This document shows positions 23,157 to 30,533 of a stretch of DNA of 35,014 bases, in pieces. The notes beneath the pieces are model-generated. The model did not search any database, was not told the DNA's origin, and was given only the letters and a program-made list of their open reading frames with translations. This DNA comes from Candidatus Roizmanbacteria bacterium RIFCSPLOWO2_01_FULL_40_14 (lineage in GTDB: Bacteria; Patescibacteriota; Microgenomatia; GCA-001788215; 2-01-FULL-40-14), in NCBI GenBank assembly GCA_001788215.1, contig MGAO01000043.1, positions 29,176 through 64,189 of the forward strand, written 5' to 3'. How positions within the stretch are numbered: the first letter of the stretch is position 1; every line of letters begins with the position of its first letter. The position numbers and the translations under genes were made by a program.

Positions 23157-23912
23157 TTATTTTCTCCTCTCAATAATTAATCGGTCGCTCGACTTTTTTC
23201 GTCGGGTTCTGACACCCATTGCTTTTTTACCCCAGGGCGTTTTAGGACTCGGCATACCAATACCGCTTCTTCCTTCTCCTCCACCGTGCGGATGAGAACC
23301 AGGATCTTGCGCAACACCCCGTACCGTTGGTCTTACTCCCATATGGCGCTTTGTTCCTGCTTTACCGATATTCCGATGTTTGCGTTCGGTATTTGAAAGT
23401 TGTCCAATAGTTGCATAACACTCTTTTCGTACCATACGAACTTCACCGGAAGGAAGTTTCATACGAACATATTCGCCCTCTTTTCCCATAATAGTTGCAT
23501 AGTTTCCGGCGCCGCGCGCCATCTGACCGCCTTTTCCCGGCGTCAATTCAATATTGTGAACTTGTGTTCCAATCGGCATATGCGATACGGGAAGTGCATT
23601 ACCAATGGTCATTTCTGCTTTTTCACCTGAAATAACAGACGCCCCTTCCTGCAATCCATCGGGAGCTAAAATATATCGTTTATCTCCATCCTCGTACACA
23701 ACGAGTGCAATATCAACGCCCCGATTGGGATCATATGCAATATGGTCAACTCGGGCAAGGATATCATGTTTACTTCGGTTAAAGTCAATAATACGATACA
23801 TTCGCTTGTGCCGTCCTCCTTTATGGCGCATAGAGACTTTTCCCGTCGCATCTCGCCCAGCTTGATAAGATAAATTTTTGTGTAATTTTCTCGGATAATT
23901 GTGCTTATTCAT
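23157..23912 (-). CDS. rplB: Ribosomal protein L2, short N-terminus
   Basis: 251 residues, against ~275 typical. It begins [20 protein letters not shown], aligning to about residue 33 of E. coli L2 (LLEKNSKSGGRNNNGR), so the usual first ~30 residues are absent. The rest is intact: [32 protein letters not shown], and the peptidyl-transferase-side motif [17 protein letters not shown] with its conserved His. L2 is needed for subunit association and peptidyl transfer. No in-frame start exists upstream because rplW ends three bases before. Confidence 0.94.
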   Translation of the reverse strand: MNKHNYPRKLHKNLSYQAGRDATGKVSMRHKGGRHKRMYRIIDFNRSKHDILARVDHIAYDPNRGVDIALVVYEDGDKRYILAPDGLQEGASVISGEKAEMTIGNALPVSHMPIGTQVHNIELTPGKGGQMARGAGNYATIMGKEGEYVRMKLPSGEVRMVRKECYATIGQLSNTERKHRNIGKAGTKRHMGVRPTVRGVAQDPGSHPHGGGEGRSGIGMPSPKTPWGKKAMGVRTRRKKSSDRLIIERRK

Positions 23913-23914
23913 AG

Positions 23915-24217
23915 TTATTTCGTCTGCTCAGGTGTAATACTGAATGCATCAATCGTCTGATCCTTTGCAATTTTCACCAGCGCATATCGCCGATTAGCCA
24001 TCTGAGTTGCCCGTCTCATCCGGCCAACTCGTTTTTCTTTTCCGACACGATTTATTGTTTTAACCGATTTCACATTTACTGAAAAAAGTTTCTCAACAGC
24101 TTCTTTTATCTGATGCTTATTGGCTCCCTTCTCAACTTCAAACGTATACAGCTGATCGCGTACGCGATTGATTGATTTTTCGGTAATGACTGGTTTTACT
24201 AAAATAGTTTGGGTCAT
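23915..24217 (-). CDS. rplW: Ribosomal protein L23
   Basis: 100 residues. [57 protein letters not shown]23 lies at the tunnel exit and docks SRP and trigger factor. It overlaps rplD by four bases. Confidence 0.95.
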   Translation of the reverse strand: MTQTILVKPVITEKSINRVRDQLYTFEVEKGANKHQIKEAVEKLFSVNVKSVKTINRVGKEKRVGRMRRATQMANRRYALVKIAKDQTIDAFSITPEQTK

Positions 24218-24987
24218 GATTTTATGATCGTTTCTTGTAATACACTAATAGCATCTTTGCTGAAAATGAGTCGTTTCGTGTTTAACACGTCATAGGTATG
24301 TAATAGCCGTGCATCCTGCACCGTAAGATTTTCAATGTTGCGACCAGCTCGATAGAGCACGTCAATCTTTTTAGGCGTCGCGACGATCATTTTCTCTTGA
24401 ACTTTTCCGTGTTTTACGTGGCCGGTAATACTGTTTAATGCTTTGATAAATGCCTTTGTCTTTGCTTCCAACTTTTCAAATCCTTCAACCACGATAACAC
24501 GCTCATTTTTAAATTGAGACGTCAGTGCTGAACAAAGCGCCAATTGTTTCATCTTTCTGCTCATCGATTTCTCAAATGGACGAGGTCGGGGACCGTGTGC
24601 TTTTCCGCCGCCGACAAAAATTGAGGCATAGCGATCACCGTGCCGAGCACGACCGGTACCTTTCTGACGCCAGATTTTCCGGCGGCTCCCCGTTACTTCA
24701 CCACGTGTTTGCGCTATTGCGCCGCCCTGTCGTTGATTTATTTGATATACCCGAACTGCCTGCGCCATAAGGGATGTATTCACCGCAGCATCAAACAATT
24801 CTTTGGGCAATTCCATTGTCCCTTTTTTCTTCCCTGCAATATCAACGACGTCAACGGTAAGATTTGACGTTTTTGTCGCTGATTTTTGTTTCTGTATTTT
24901 CTTTGGTTCTTTGGATCCCTGCCCGCCATCGCTGCGTTTAGGCGCTGGCAGGCGGGTTTGGATCTTTGGATCTTTTATTTTTGCCAT
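24214..24987 (-). CDS. rplD: Ribosomal protein L4 with repeat-bearing N-terminal extension
   Basis: 257 residues, against ~201-207 typical. The L4 core starts near residue 42 (LTVDVVDIAGKKKGTMELP) and holds RQGGAIAQTRGEVTGSRRKI, then WRQKGTGRARHGDR. The extra 40 N-terminal residues are Lys/Gln-rich and contain RLPAPKRSDGGQG, encoded by a 40-bp GC-rich palindromic repeat (24918-24957). AAAGGAG lies before the ATG, so the long start is real. L4 reaches into the exit tunnel; in E. coli it also represses the S10 operon. Confidence 0.94.
   Translation of the reverse strand: MAKIKDPKIQTRLPAPKRSDGGQGSKEPKKIQKQKSATKTSNLTVDVVDIAGKKKGTMELPKELFDAAVNTSLMAQAVRVYQINQRQGGAIAQTRGEVTGSRRKIWRQKGTGRARHGDRYASIFVGGGKAHGPRPRPFEKSMSRKMKQLALCSALTSQFKNERVIVVEGFEKLEAKTKAFIKALNSITGHVKHGKVQEKMIVATPKKIDVLYRAGRNIENLTVQDARLLHTYDVLNTKRLIFSKDAISVLQETIIKS
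24918..24957. repeat. 40-bp GC-rich palindromic repeat inside rplD
   Basis: CCTGCCCGCC (24918-24927) and GGCAGGCGGG (24947-24956) form imperfect inverted arms around ATCGCTGCG...GGCGCT. TTTGGATC occurs on both sides (24910-24917 and 24957-24964) and again a few bases on, like a target duplication or part of the element. The frame through rplD is kept. Confidence 0.75.
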
Positions 24988-24990
24988 ACG

Positions 24991-25794
24991 TTACTCCTTT
25001 TGTTGTTTTACTGTACTTTCACCAGGTTTTTCTTCAATCTTCTTTTCGACGTGTCCTGCTGGTTGACTTTCTTCTACAGATTTTTCTGCGACCTGTTCTT
25101 TTGGCTGTTCAACTAATTGTTCTTCTTCCACAAGCGGCTTTTCAAGCCTCTCTAAGAGAGTAATACGTAAAAGTCCCCTTTTTGGACCGGGGACGGTGCC
25201 TGAGACTACTAATTCGTTATGATCTTTATCGATGCTAATAACGCGAAGGTTTTTAACCGTGACCGTCTCGCCTCCCATTCGACCTGCCATATGCTTTCCT
25301 CGATAGACGCGTCCTGGCGTGGTACCCGGACCTATCGACCCCGGAGCGCGCAAACGATCAGATTGGCCATGGGTTGCCGGACCGCCCTTAAATCCCCATC
25401 TTTTTACCACACCGGCAAAACCTTTTCCTTTTGATGTTCCGGTTACTGAGACAACATCTCCAGGTTGTAATACCTGACCAACCGATACCGCGTCGCCCGT
25501 TTTCATTTTTTTGTCGGCAAAAAGTGCGGAATCCACATGAACTTCTCTAAAAAAACGCGGCGCTTGTTTATCAAGCCCCGCTTTTTTAAGATGTCCTGTT
25601 TGTGGTTTGGAAATGCTACGTTTTGACTTTTCACCAAATCCAAGTTGAACAGCTGTATATCCGTCGGTGTCCACTGTTTTAACTTGAGTAACCCAACACG
25701 GACCAGCAGAAATAACCGTCACCGGCATACGTTGTCCTTTTTCATCAAAGGCTTGTGTTTGCTTTATTTTAGTACCGAGAATTGAGCCAATCAT
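24991..25794 (-). CDS. rplC: Ribosomal protein L3 with acidic/lysine-rich C-terminal tail
   Basis: 267 residues. Core (1-~212): MIGSILGTKIKQTQAFDEKG, GDVVSVTGTSKGKGFAGVVK, FKGGPATHGQSDRLRAPGSI, GRVYRGKHMAGRMGGETVTV. The last ~55 residues form a low-complexity Glu/Lys/Gln/Val tail (EEEQLVEQPKEQVAEKSVEE...) not found in standard L3. It is the first gene of the operon; rpsJ (S10), which usually precedes rplC, is not here. No clear Shine-Dalgarno site: the bases before ATG are the T-run of a terminator-like hairpin. Confidence 0.95.
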   Translation of the reverse strand: MIGSILGTKIKQTQAFDEKGQRMPVTVISAGPCWVTQVKTVDTDGYTAVQLGFGEKSKRSISKPQTGHLKKAGLDKQAPRFFREVHVDSALFADKKMKTGDAVSVGQVLQPGDVVSVTGTSKGKGFAGVVKRWGFKGGPATHGQSDRLRAPGSIGPGTTPGRVYRGKHMAGRMGGETVTVKNLRVISIDKDHNELVVSGTVPGPKRGLLRITLLERLEKPLVEEEQLVEQPKEQVAEKSVEESQPAGHVEKKIEEKPGESTVKQQKE

Positions 25795-25800
25795 AACGAC

Positions 25801-25826
25801 AAAAAAATCACCCCAAATAGGGTGAT
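25801..25826 (-). terminator. Terminator-like hairpin in the rplC leader (possible attenuator)
   Basis: On the minus strand, ATCACCC-TATTTG-GGGTGAT (25826-25807) is a 7-bp stem followed directly by TTTTTTT (25807-25801). It ends six bases before the rplC ATG and ~65 bases downstream of the predicted transcription start. It could end transcripts from capA, or control entry into the ribosomal operon. AATAGG upstream (minus strand, 25843-25838) can pair with CCTATT (25821-25816), which overlaps the hairpin, giving a possible antiterminator. Confidence 0.65.
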
Positions 25827-25896
25827 CGTGGCGACTACCTATTCAGGAATGTTACAGCAACGTGTTAAGCGTATTCGCTGTTCATTATTAAAATCG

Positions 25897-25925
25897 ATTG
25901 TACCATCTTCGTTTCAGCCTGTCAA
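25897..25925 (-). promoter_or_regulatory. Near-consensus sigma-70 promoter of the ribosomal operon
   Basis: On the minus strand: TTGACA (25925-25920), exactly 17 bp, TACAAT (25902-25897). Expected start near 25890, giving a leader of ~95 nt before rplC. The -35 overlaps the last bases of the capA gene. This is the best promoter match in the window. Confidence 0.8.
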
Positions 25926-27052
25926 CGCACTGATAAGCGGCTGCTTTCTATGAAAAGTGTCTGGAGTATATGGTTTGATTCTTCTGCTGTTGCTCTTCTC
26001 GGCTGTCCGAAATCTTCAATTAATATAGGAATATATTCCGCGTCGATTAATCGATCGTCATAAAACACATAGCGTCCCACAATACCTTCCCGCGTTTTCT
26101 GAGACCACATTTGGTCAAATATGAAATTGCCATGGGAATAGACAATCAATTTGTCCTGATAAATCTCAGGAGGCTGAATCCAGTGGGGATGATTACCAAT
26201 AATCAAATCGGCGCCGGCGTCAATGGCACGACGGGCTATCTCAATCTGCCGGGAAGTAGGTTGATGCGTATACTCAACACCCCAGTGAAATGAAACAATA
26301 ACCACATCTGACTGACTTTTTGCTAATCTGATTTCTTCTTCATACTTCTCATCGTCAACATGAGAGACACCGACTTGTCTTCCAATGTCGTTGTACCCTA
26401 AAAAGGAAAATTTCATGCCATTTACTTCTTTATAAACAGAATTGGTAACACCAGCCGGCAATAATTCAGCGTCTTGCAGTACTCTCACCGTCATATCAAC
26501 TCCTTCTTGTCCCCAATTTCCCATGTGATTATTGGCAATGTTTACCACATCAATGCCTGCAAATAGTAACCCATCTACATTTCGGGTGTCTCCACAAAAA
26601 ATCATACCCGTATTGGTCGTCGGACAATCTTCAACCAAGGGTGTTTCCAGATTAATAATAGTAATATCGCCTGATCGCAGTAAATCTGCTGTTTTTTCAA
26701 ATGCCCAGTGAAAATTGTTTTTCTCTACGGTCTTTGCATTTACGCTGCGTGCGGTCAAAATATCACCCGTTGCGATAACCGTTGTTATCCGTTCAGCTGA
26801 TAGTGTCGCGGTCCAGTCATGGTCTGTTGAAAAAATAGAATCTAAAGAAATAGGTTGGGGGGTAAAGTCTGCTTTCTTAGGGTTGGAAGAAATGAAATTA
26901 GTCTTATAATCTAAATCAGTAAGACTGATTTTTCGGTTACGAGGATATAAAGCAAGAAGTATGAGTACTCCTTCAATGAAAATAATCGTGATTAACACAA
27001 TAACGACCGCAGGCGAATTATTTTTCATGAATCGATGTTGAAGTAATGTCAT
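25922..27052 (-). CDS. CapA/PgsA-family (poly-gamma-glutamate-type) membrane-anchored protein
   Basis: 376 residues from ATG 27052 (MTLLQHRFMKNNSPAVV). ATG 27028 is an alternative; ATG 27136 would extend into the divergent gene. One N-terminal anchor at ~residues 16-36. The calcineurin-like PGA_cap domain has the full motif set: ATGDILTAR, INLETPLVED, NIANNHMGNWG, SFHWGVEYTHQPT, IIGNHPHWIQ and YSHGNFIFDQ. Members take part in capsule polymer (poly-gamma-glutamate) synthesis or act as metallophosphatases; no pgsB/pgsC genes are nearby, so the role is open. A -10 box (TATTAT, 27068-27063) lies 10 bases before ATG 27052. Confidence 0.9.
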   Translation of the reverse strand: MTLLQHRFMKNNSPAVVIVLITIIFIEGVLILLALYPRNRKISLTDLDYKTNFISSNPKKADFTPQPISLDSIFSTDHDWTATLSAERITTVIATGDILTARSVNAKTVEKNNFHWAFEKTADLLRSGDITIINLETPLVEDCPTTNTGMIFCGDTRNVDGLLFAGIDVVNIANNHMGNWGQEGVDMTVRVLQDAELLPAGVTNSVYKEVNGMKFSFLGYNDIGRQVGVSHVDDEKYEEEIRLAKSQSDVVIVSFHWGVEYTHQPTSRQIEIARRAIDAGADLIIGNHPHWIQPPEIYQDKLIVYSHGNFIFDQMWSQKTREGIVGRYVFYDDRLIDAEYIPILIEDFGQPRRATAEESNHILQTLFIESSRLSVR

Positions 27053-27068
27053 CCTGACGTGTATAATA
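27038..27068. promoter_or_regulatory. Shared divergent promoter with overlapping -10 boxes
   Basis: Plus: TTGAAG (27038-27043), 18 bp, TATAAT (27062-27067), then six bases to ATG 27074. Minus: TATTAT (27068-27063), then 10 bases to ATG 27052. The two -10 boxes share five bases, so the polymerase can fire only one direction at a time. GTCATCCTGAC (27049-27059) is a small inverted repeat between the starts. Confidence 0.55.
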
Positions 27069-27073
27069 AAATC

Positions 27074-27907
27074 ATGAATGATGCTAATGGCATACAAAAG
27101 CAAGAAAATAATAACTCTGAAACACGTGATACGCAAATAAATTCCCCAGAAAAAAATACTAACAAATCTCGCAAAGGGAGAAAAAATTTGACGATCGTCA
27201 TTCTCAGTATGCTAGTACTCACAATACTAGTCGCTGGATATTTTTTATATCAGGACTGGCAAATAACAATGAGAAAAGCTCGGCAAAATATGGAGCTTGC
27301 CTCGGGTACTCCCACTCCTGATATAACGGCGATTCCAACAATAGATATCTCTCCCAAAACGCCAACTAATTTTCCGAACAGTTTTACATATAACAATTTT
27401 ACTGTTAGTTACCCTGATGACTGGCATCTACTAGATGCATCGACAGATGAAAATTTTCCAATAAGCCGCCGACTTACGCCACTTTATCCTGCAGATTCCA
27501 GCAAGGTAATTGCGCTGCAAAAAGACGATGTAAATTTAATTCTAACAATACAAGAGGTTGATGGGAGTTCTGCAGGAGGAATATTTTTTGATAACAAAGA
27601 GTATAACGAGTATGTTTCGAACAGGGATGTTGTACATATTGGAAATTCAACATTCTATCTATCAAGAAATATTCATTCTGCTTCAGCATTGGTAGACTCA
27701 CATGGCGGTCCCTATACATGGAGTGCTTTATCTGAATATTTTCCAAATAAAGAAACACGTCCAGGGACCTTCTTTAAAGGCTACAATGATGTTATAACCA
27801 GAAACGGTTATCTGTATAATTTTATACTTGTTAGTGAAAATGGTGGTCAGACAGATTCAGAAATTCAAAACGAAATGGTGAGTATTCTTGAGTCAATAGA
27901 ATGGTAA
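27074..27907 (+). CDS. Membrane-anchored extracytoplasmic protein, same layout as the 8988-9683 product
   Basis: 277 residues from ATG 27074 (MNDANGIQKQENNN). Polar N-terminus of ~33 residues, one transmembrane helix (~34-55, LTIVILSMLVLTILVAGYFL), a Pro/Thr-rich linker (TPTPDITAIPTIDISPKTP), and a folded domain opening with FTYNNFTVSYPDDWHL and closing with EMVSILESIEW. This resembles PsbP-like surface proteins. It contains no enzyme motif I recognise. It may share a role with the divergent CapA-like protein because they share one promoter. Confidence 0.65.
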   Translation: MNDANGIQKQENNNSETRDTQINSPEKNTNKSRKGRKNLTIVILSMLVLTILVAGYFLYQDWQITMRKARQNMELASGTPTPDITAIPTIDISPKTPTNFPNSFTYNNFTVSYPDDWHLLDASTDENFPISRRLTPLYPADSSKVIALQKDDVNLILTIQEVDGSSAGGIFFDNKEYNEYVSNRDVVHIGNSTFYLSRNIHSASALVDSHGGPYTWSALSEYFPNKETRPGTFFKGYNDVITRNGYLYNFILVSENGGQTDSEIQNEMVSILESIEW

Positions 27908-27963
27908 TCTAATTTACCCATAGGTGAAGGGAAACACGTACGCTCCCATCTATAGCCATAGTA

Positions 27964-28554
27964 CTACAAATCGTTAACTACCTTTTCAACCGCCTCCACA
28001 AATCGAGGTGTTGTCCATGCTTCGGAAGACCGCAACACTTCTTCGCCATCAACTAATACCAGTTTTGTATGCTGCGTATCTATTTCGAACTTTTCTACGA
28101 GCTCTTTTTCATACGCACTCATCGTTTCTTGTTGATAATCAATCTGAAATCCAACCACATTAGATACGGTTAATTTATCAAATCCTTCTGCAATGTCGGG
28201 TGATTCTACCTGGCAGATAGGATCTTCGTCTGAACAAAAATAGAGAACAATAACGCTTTTATCAGAAACTGCTTGCTCGTACAGGCCAGAATCAAACATT
28301 CGATACGGTGCATTTTCTTCACCAGAGATGATTGTACCCGATTCACCTGCATGCGCACTGTCTACCATACCCCCAATGGCACGATCAATTTCGGCTGTCG
28401 GAGAAGCCTGAATAGAACTTTCCGATACTACTTCTGAAGTTTCTCTATATAGATCAGCTTTTTCTGAAAGAAGATTAAATCCTACATAACTGCCCAATCC
28501 GCCCATGAGGAGCCCCAGGAAAATAACGGTAAAAGTTTGTAGCGTTTGTTTCAT
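27964..28554 (-). CDS. Membrane-anchored thioredoxin-fold protein lacking CxxC
   Basis: 196 residues from ATG 28554 (MKQTLQTFTVIFLGLLMGG); the promoter at 28574-28602 lies inside a longer reading, so that longer start is excluded. N-terminal anchor ~7-27, a polar stalk, then a thioredoxin-like domain from ~95: VIVLYFCSDEDPICQVESP, then FQIDYQQETM, HTKLVLVDGEEV and a C-terminal helix. The usual CxxC active site is replaced by C-x6-C (CSDEDPIC), so redox activity is doubtful. It could be a redox sensor or a structural thioredoxin fold. It follows recA on the same strand. Confidence 0.7.
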   Translation of the reverse strand: MKQTLQTFTVIFLGLLMGGLGSYVGFNLLSEKADLYRETSEVVSESSIQASPTAEIDRAIGGMVDSAHAGESGTIISGEENAPYRMFDSGLYEQAVSDKSVIVLYFCSDEDPICQVESPDIAEGFDKLTVSNVVGFQIDYQQETMSAYEKELVEKFEIDTQHTKLVLVDGEEVLRSSEAWTTPRFVEAVEKVVNDL

Positions 28555-28573
28555 GGAAGATCGTGTAAGAAGT

Positions 28574-28602
28574 ATAATACCGTTATTGAGAAGCAGATTC
28601 AA
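28574..28602 (-). promoter_or_regulatory. Promoter of the thioredoxin-like gene
   Basis: Minus strand TTGAAT (28602-28597), 17 bp, TATTAT (28579-28574), then 19 bases to ATG 28554. No Shine-Dalgarno site. Confidence 0.55.
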
Positions 28603-28611
28603 ATGTCTTTT

Positions 28612-29667
28612 TTACTGTCCCCTTTTCTTTTTCCAAATCTCTTTATAGAGCTTCTTTGCCGTTTCAGGATTTTCTTTTAAATAGTCCATAGCCGCTTCTC
28701 TTCCTTGTCCAATAACCGTATCTTCATACTTTACAAATGCCCCAGAGCGCGTGAGCACTTCCGTTTCAAGACCCATATCAATCAACTCTCCCTCCCGATT
28801 AATACCAGTCGGCAAAATGTCAAATTCAGCAATTTTAAACGGCGGTGATACTTTGTTTTTAACGATTTTAGCCCGATGACGGCTCCCAATTACATCATCT
28901 CCCCGCTTTAATGTCTTAATTTTTCTGACATCCATGCGAATAGACGCGTAAAATTTCATCGCGAGCCCTCCGGGGGTTGTCTCAGGATTGCCAAACATGA
29001 CACCGATTTTTTGCCGAATTTGATTGGTAAAAATAGCAATGGTTTTTGATTTGGAAATCACACCGGTAAGCTTGCGGAGTGCTTGACTCATCAGCCGCGC
29101 CTGTACGCCCATCTGTGCTTCTCCCATTTCCCCTTCAATTTCAGAGCGCGGGACGAGCGCCGCAACAGAATCGACGACGATAACATCAACGCCTCCTGAA
29201 CGAATAAGCGTTTCGGCAATTTCAAGTGCTTGTTCTCCGGTATCCGGCTGTGAAACGAGAAGATCATCAAGTTTTACGCCGACAATTTCAGCCCAGGTAG
29301 GATCCATTGCATGCTCTGCATCGATAAATGCCGCAACTCCTCCTCTTCTCTGTACTTGGGCAATAATGGAAAGAGCCATGGTGGTTTTACCCGAAGCTTC
29401 AGGACCGAATATTTCAATGATTCGGCCGCGAGGAACGCCGCCGACTCCGAGAGCAAAATCTACTGTATACGATCCGGTTGGCACCACATCTTCTTCAGAT
29501 GGTGGTTTTCTCTCACCAAGCCGCATAATAGCGCCGGTTCCATACTGTTTTTGGATTTGCTCCATCGCCATCTTAACCGCTTGAAGTTTTGGACTATCTT
29601 TTTCATCGGTTTTTTCTGGAGAACTTTCTTTTGATGGTCTTCCGCGTGTCATAAAATCAATCGTCAT
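28612..29667 (-). CDS. recA: Recombinase RecA
   Basis: 351 residues. Walker [20 protein letters not shown], the [10 protein letters not shown] motif, Walker [21 protein letters not shown], loop L1 [20 protein letters not shown], and loop L2 [20 protein letters not shown]. It forms filaments on single-stranded DNA for recombination and SOS control. The first ATG (29667, MTIDFMTRG) overlaps the end of a dispersed repeat; ATG 29652 ([11 protein letters not shown]) is equally possible. The C-terminal acidic tail of E. coli RecA is missing; the protein ends IWKKKRGQ. Confidence 0.97.
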   Translation of the reverse strand: MTIDFMTRGRPSKESSPEKTDEKDSPKLQAVKMAMEQIQKQYGTGAIMRLGERKPPSEEDVVPTGSYTVDFALGVGGVPRGRIIEIFGPEASGKTTMALSIIAQVQRRGGVAAFIDAEHAMDPTWAEIVGVKLDDLLVSQPDTGEQALEIAETLIRSGGVDVIVVDSVAALVPRSEIEGEMGEAQMGVQARLMSQALRKLTGVISKSKTIAIFTNQIRQKIGVMFGNPETTPGGLAMKFYASIRMDVRKIKTLKRGDDVIGSRHRAKIVKNKVSPPFKIAEFDILPTGINREGELIDMGLETEVLTRSGAFVKYEDTVIGQGREAAMDYLKENPETAKKLYKEIWKKKRGQ

Positions 29668-29738
29668 TGCGAGGGTGTAAATGACGAAGCAATCCCTTAC
29701 TTTAATAGGATCCTTCGGATTTCATCCTCAGGATGACA
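29663..29738. repeat. Dispersed GTCATTGCGAG...CTCAGGATGAC repeat upstream of recA
   Basis: Ends GTCAT/ATGAC and GAG/CTC are inverted. Inside are TGACGAAGCAATCCC and GGATCCTTCGG...CATCCTCAGG. Its second half is the reverse complement of the block found at 4053-4077. The left end overlaps the first recA start codon. Confidence 0.7.
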
Positions 29739-29803
29739 GTAATACCTGTCAAATATTTTTACCCAATACTAGAGGATTTTGTGATAAAATGCAAGGGGTA
29801 AAT

Positions 29804-29874
29804 CGGGGAATAGTTTAACAGTAGAATGCGCGGCTGGGGGTCGTGCGGCGGCAGTGCAACCCTGCCTTCCCCGA
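29804..29874 (+). tRNA. Atypical tRNA-Pro(GGG)
   Basis: A full cloverleaf in 71 nt: acceptor CGGGGAA/TTCCCCG with discriminator A (the C1-G72, A73 set is typical of bacterial proline tRNA); D stem GTTT/GAAT with loop AACAGTA; anticodon stem CGCGG/TCGTG with loop CTGGGGG (anticodon GGG); variable CGGC; T arm GGCAG-TGCAACC-CTGCC. Two normally invariant bases differ: G18 is A and U55 is G, the pair that forms the tRNA elbow. G19, C56, T54 and A58 are kept. CCA is not encoded. Could be a functional decoding tRNA, a special-purpose tRNA, or a decaying copy. Confidence 0.7.
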
Positions 29875-29930
29875 CAAACTAGAGTAGAAAAGCATATACA
29901 AATGCTGTATGTGTATACTAGGCTACATAT

Positions 29931-30515
29931 ATGAAAGATAGAATGTTTGGAATCATCGGCAAAATAAATGACGCACTGACCGTTTTTGGATATAGCATAT
30001 GGAAACCTGTAATGGAACGTGCAGGTATTGAGACAAAGCTTACCAAATCAACAGAAGAAAGAATAGAATACTTAGCAAACGTTATAAGAACAATTCATGA
30101 AGCAGGAGGGATCAAAGAAATTCGTGCGGCACTGGGTGGAGATGATGGGGATATGGATGAGTTGGCAGAAGCGCTCATCCGAGCAGGCATAGTTCCACCA
30201 CCAGGAGTTCAAATCTTACGAATTAAAATCACGCAGGCACCAATGGGTCCTGCTCCTGAAAATGTGAGAAGTGCATGGGTTGGCACGGAACTGTTAGCCG
30301 TTAACCTTCCACCTTCTATAGGAGAGGAAGATTTTACAACGGGACAAGCAGGACCGCCACGAGAATCTTATGCCGTGTTGACAGAATCCGCAATCGCGGC
30401 ATTACAAGAAAAGTCCCCAGAGGCAGCAGAATGGTTTTATGAAAACGTACCACCTGATTTACCAGTGCTCACTTTTGGCGCAAATGAGGTTGAAATAATT
30501 ACGGAAACAGATTAA
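29931..30515 (+). CDS. Hypothetical protein, unrecognised
   Basis: 194 residues, acidic, soluble, no signal peptide or membrane helix. The N-terminal part is helical (MFGIIGKINDALTVFGYSIW, ERIEYLANVIRTIHEAGGIK); the middle has a Pro-rich turn (AGIVPPPGVQ) and beta-like text. Codon use looks normal, so it is probably real. TATACT at 29914-29919 lies 11 bases before ATG. I do not recognise a family. It may be expressed with the SET-domain gene 18 bases downstream. Confidence 0.6.
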   Translation: MKDRMFGIIGKINDALTVFGYSIWKPVMERAGIETKLTKSTEERIEYLANVIRTIHEAGGIKEIRAALGGDDGDMDELAEALIRAGIVPPPGVQILRIKITQAPMGPAPENVRSAWVGTELLAVNLPPSIGEEDFTTGQAGPPRESYAVLTESAIAALQEKSPEAAEWFYENVPPDLPVLTFGANEVEIITETD

Positions 30516-30533
30516 TAATATTGATAGCTTTAT

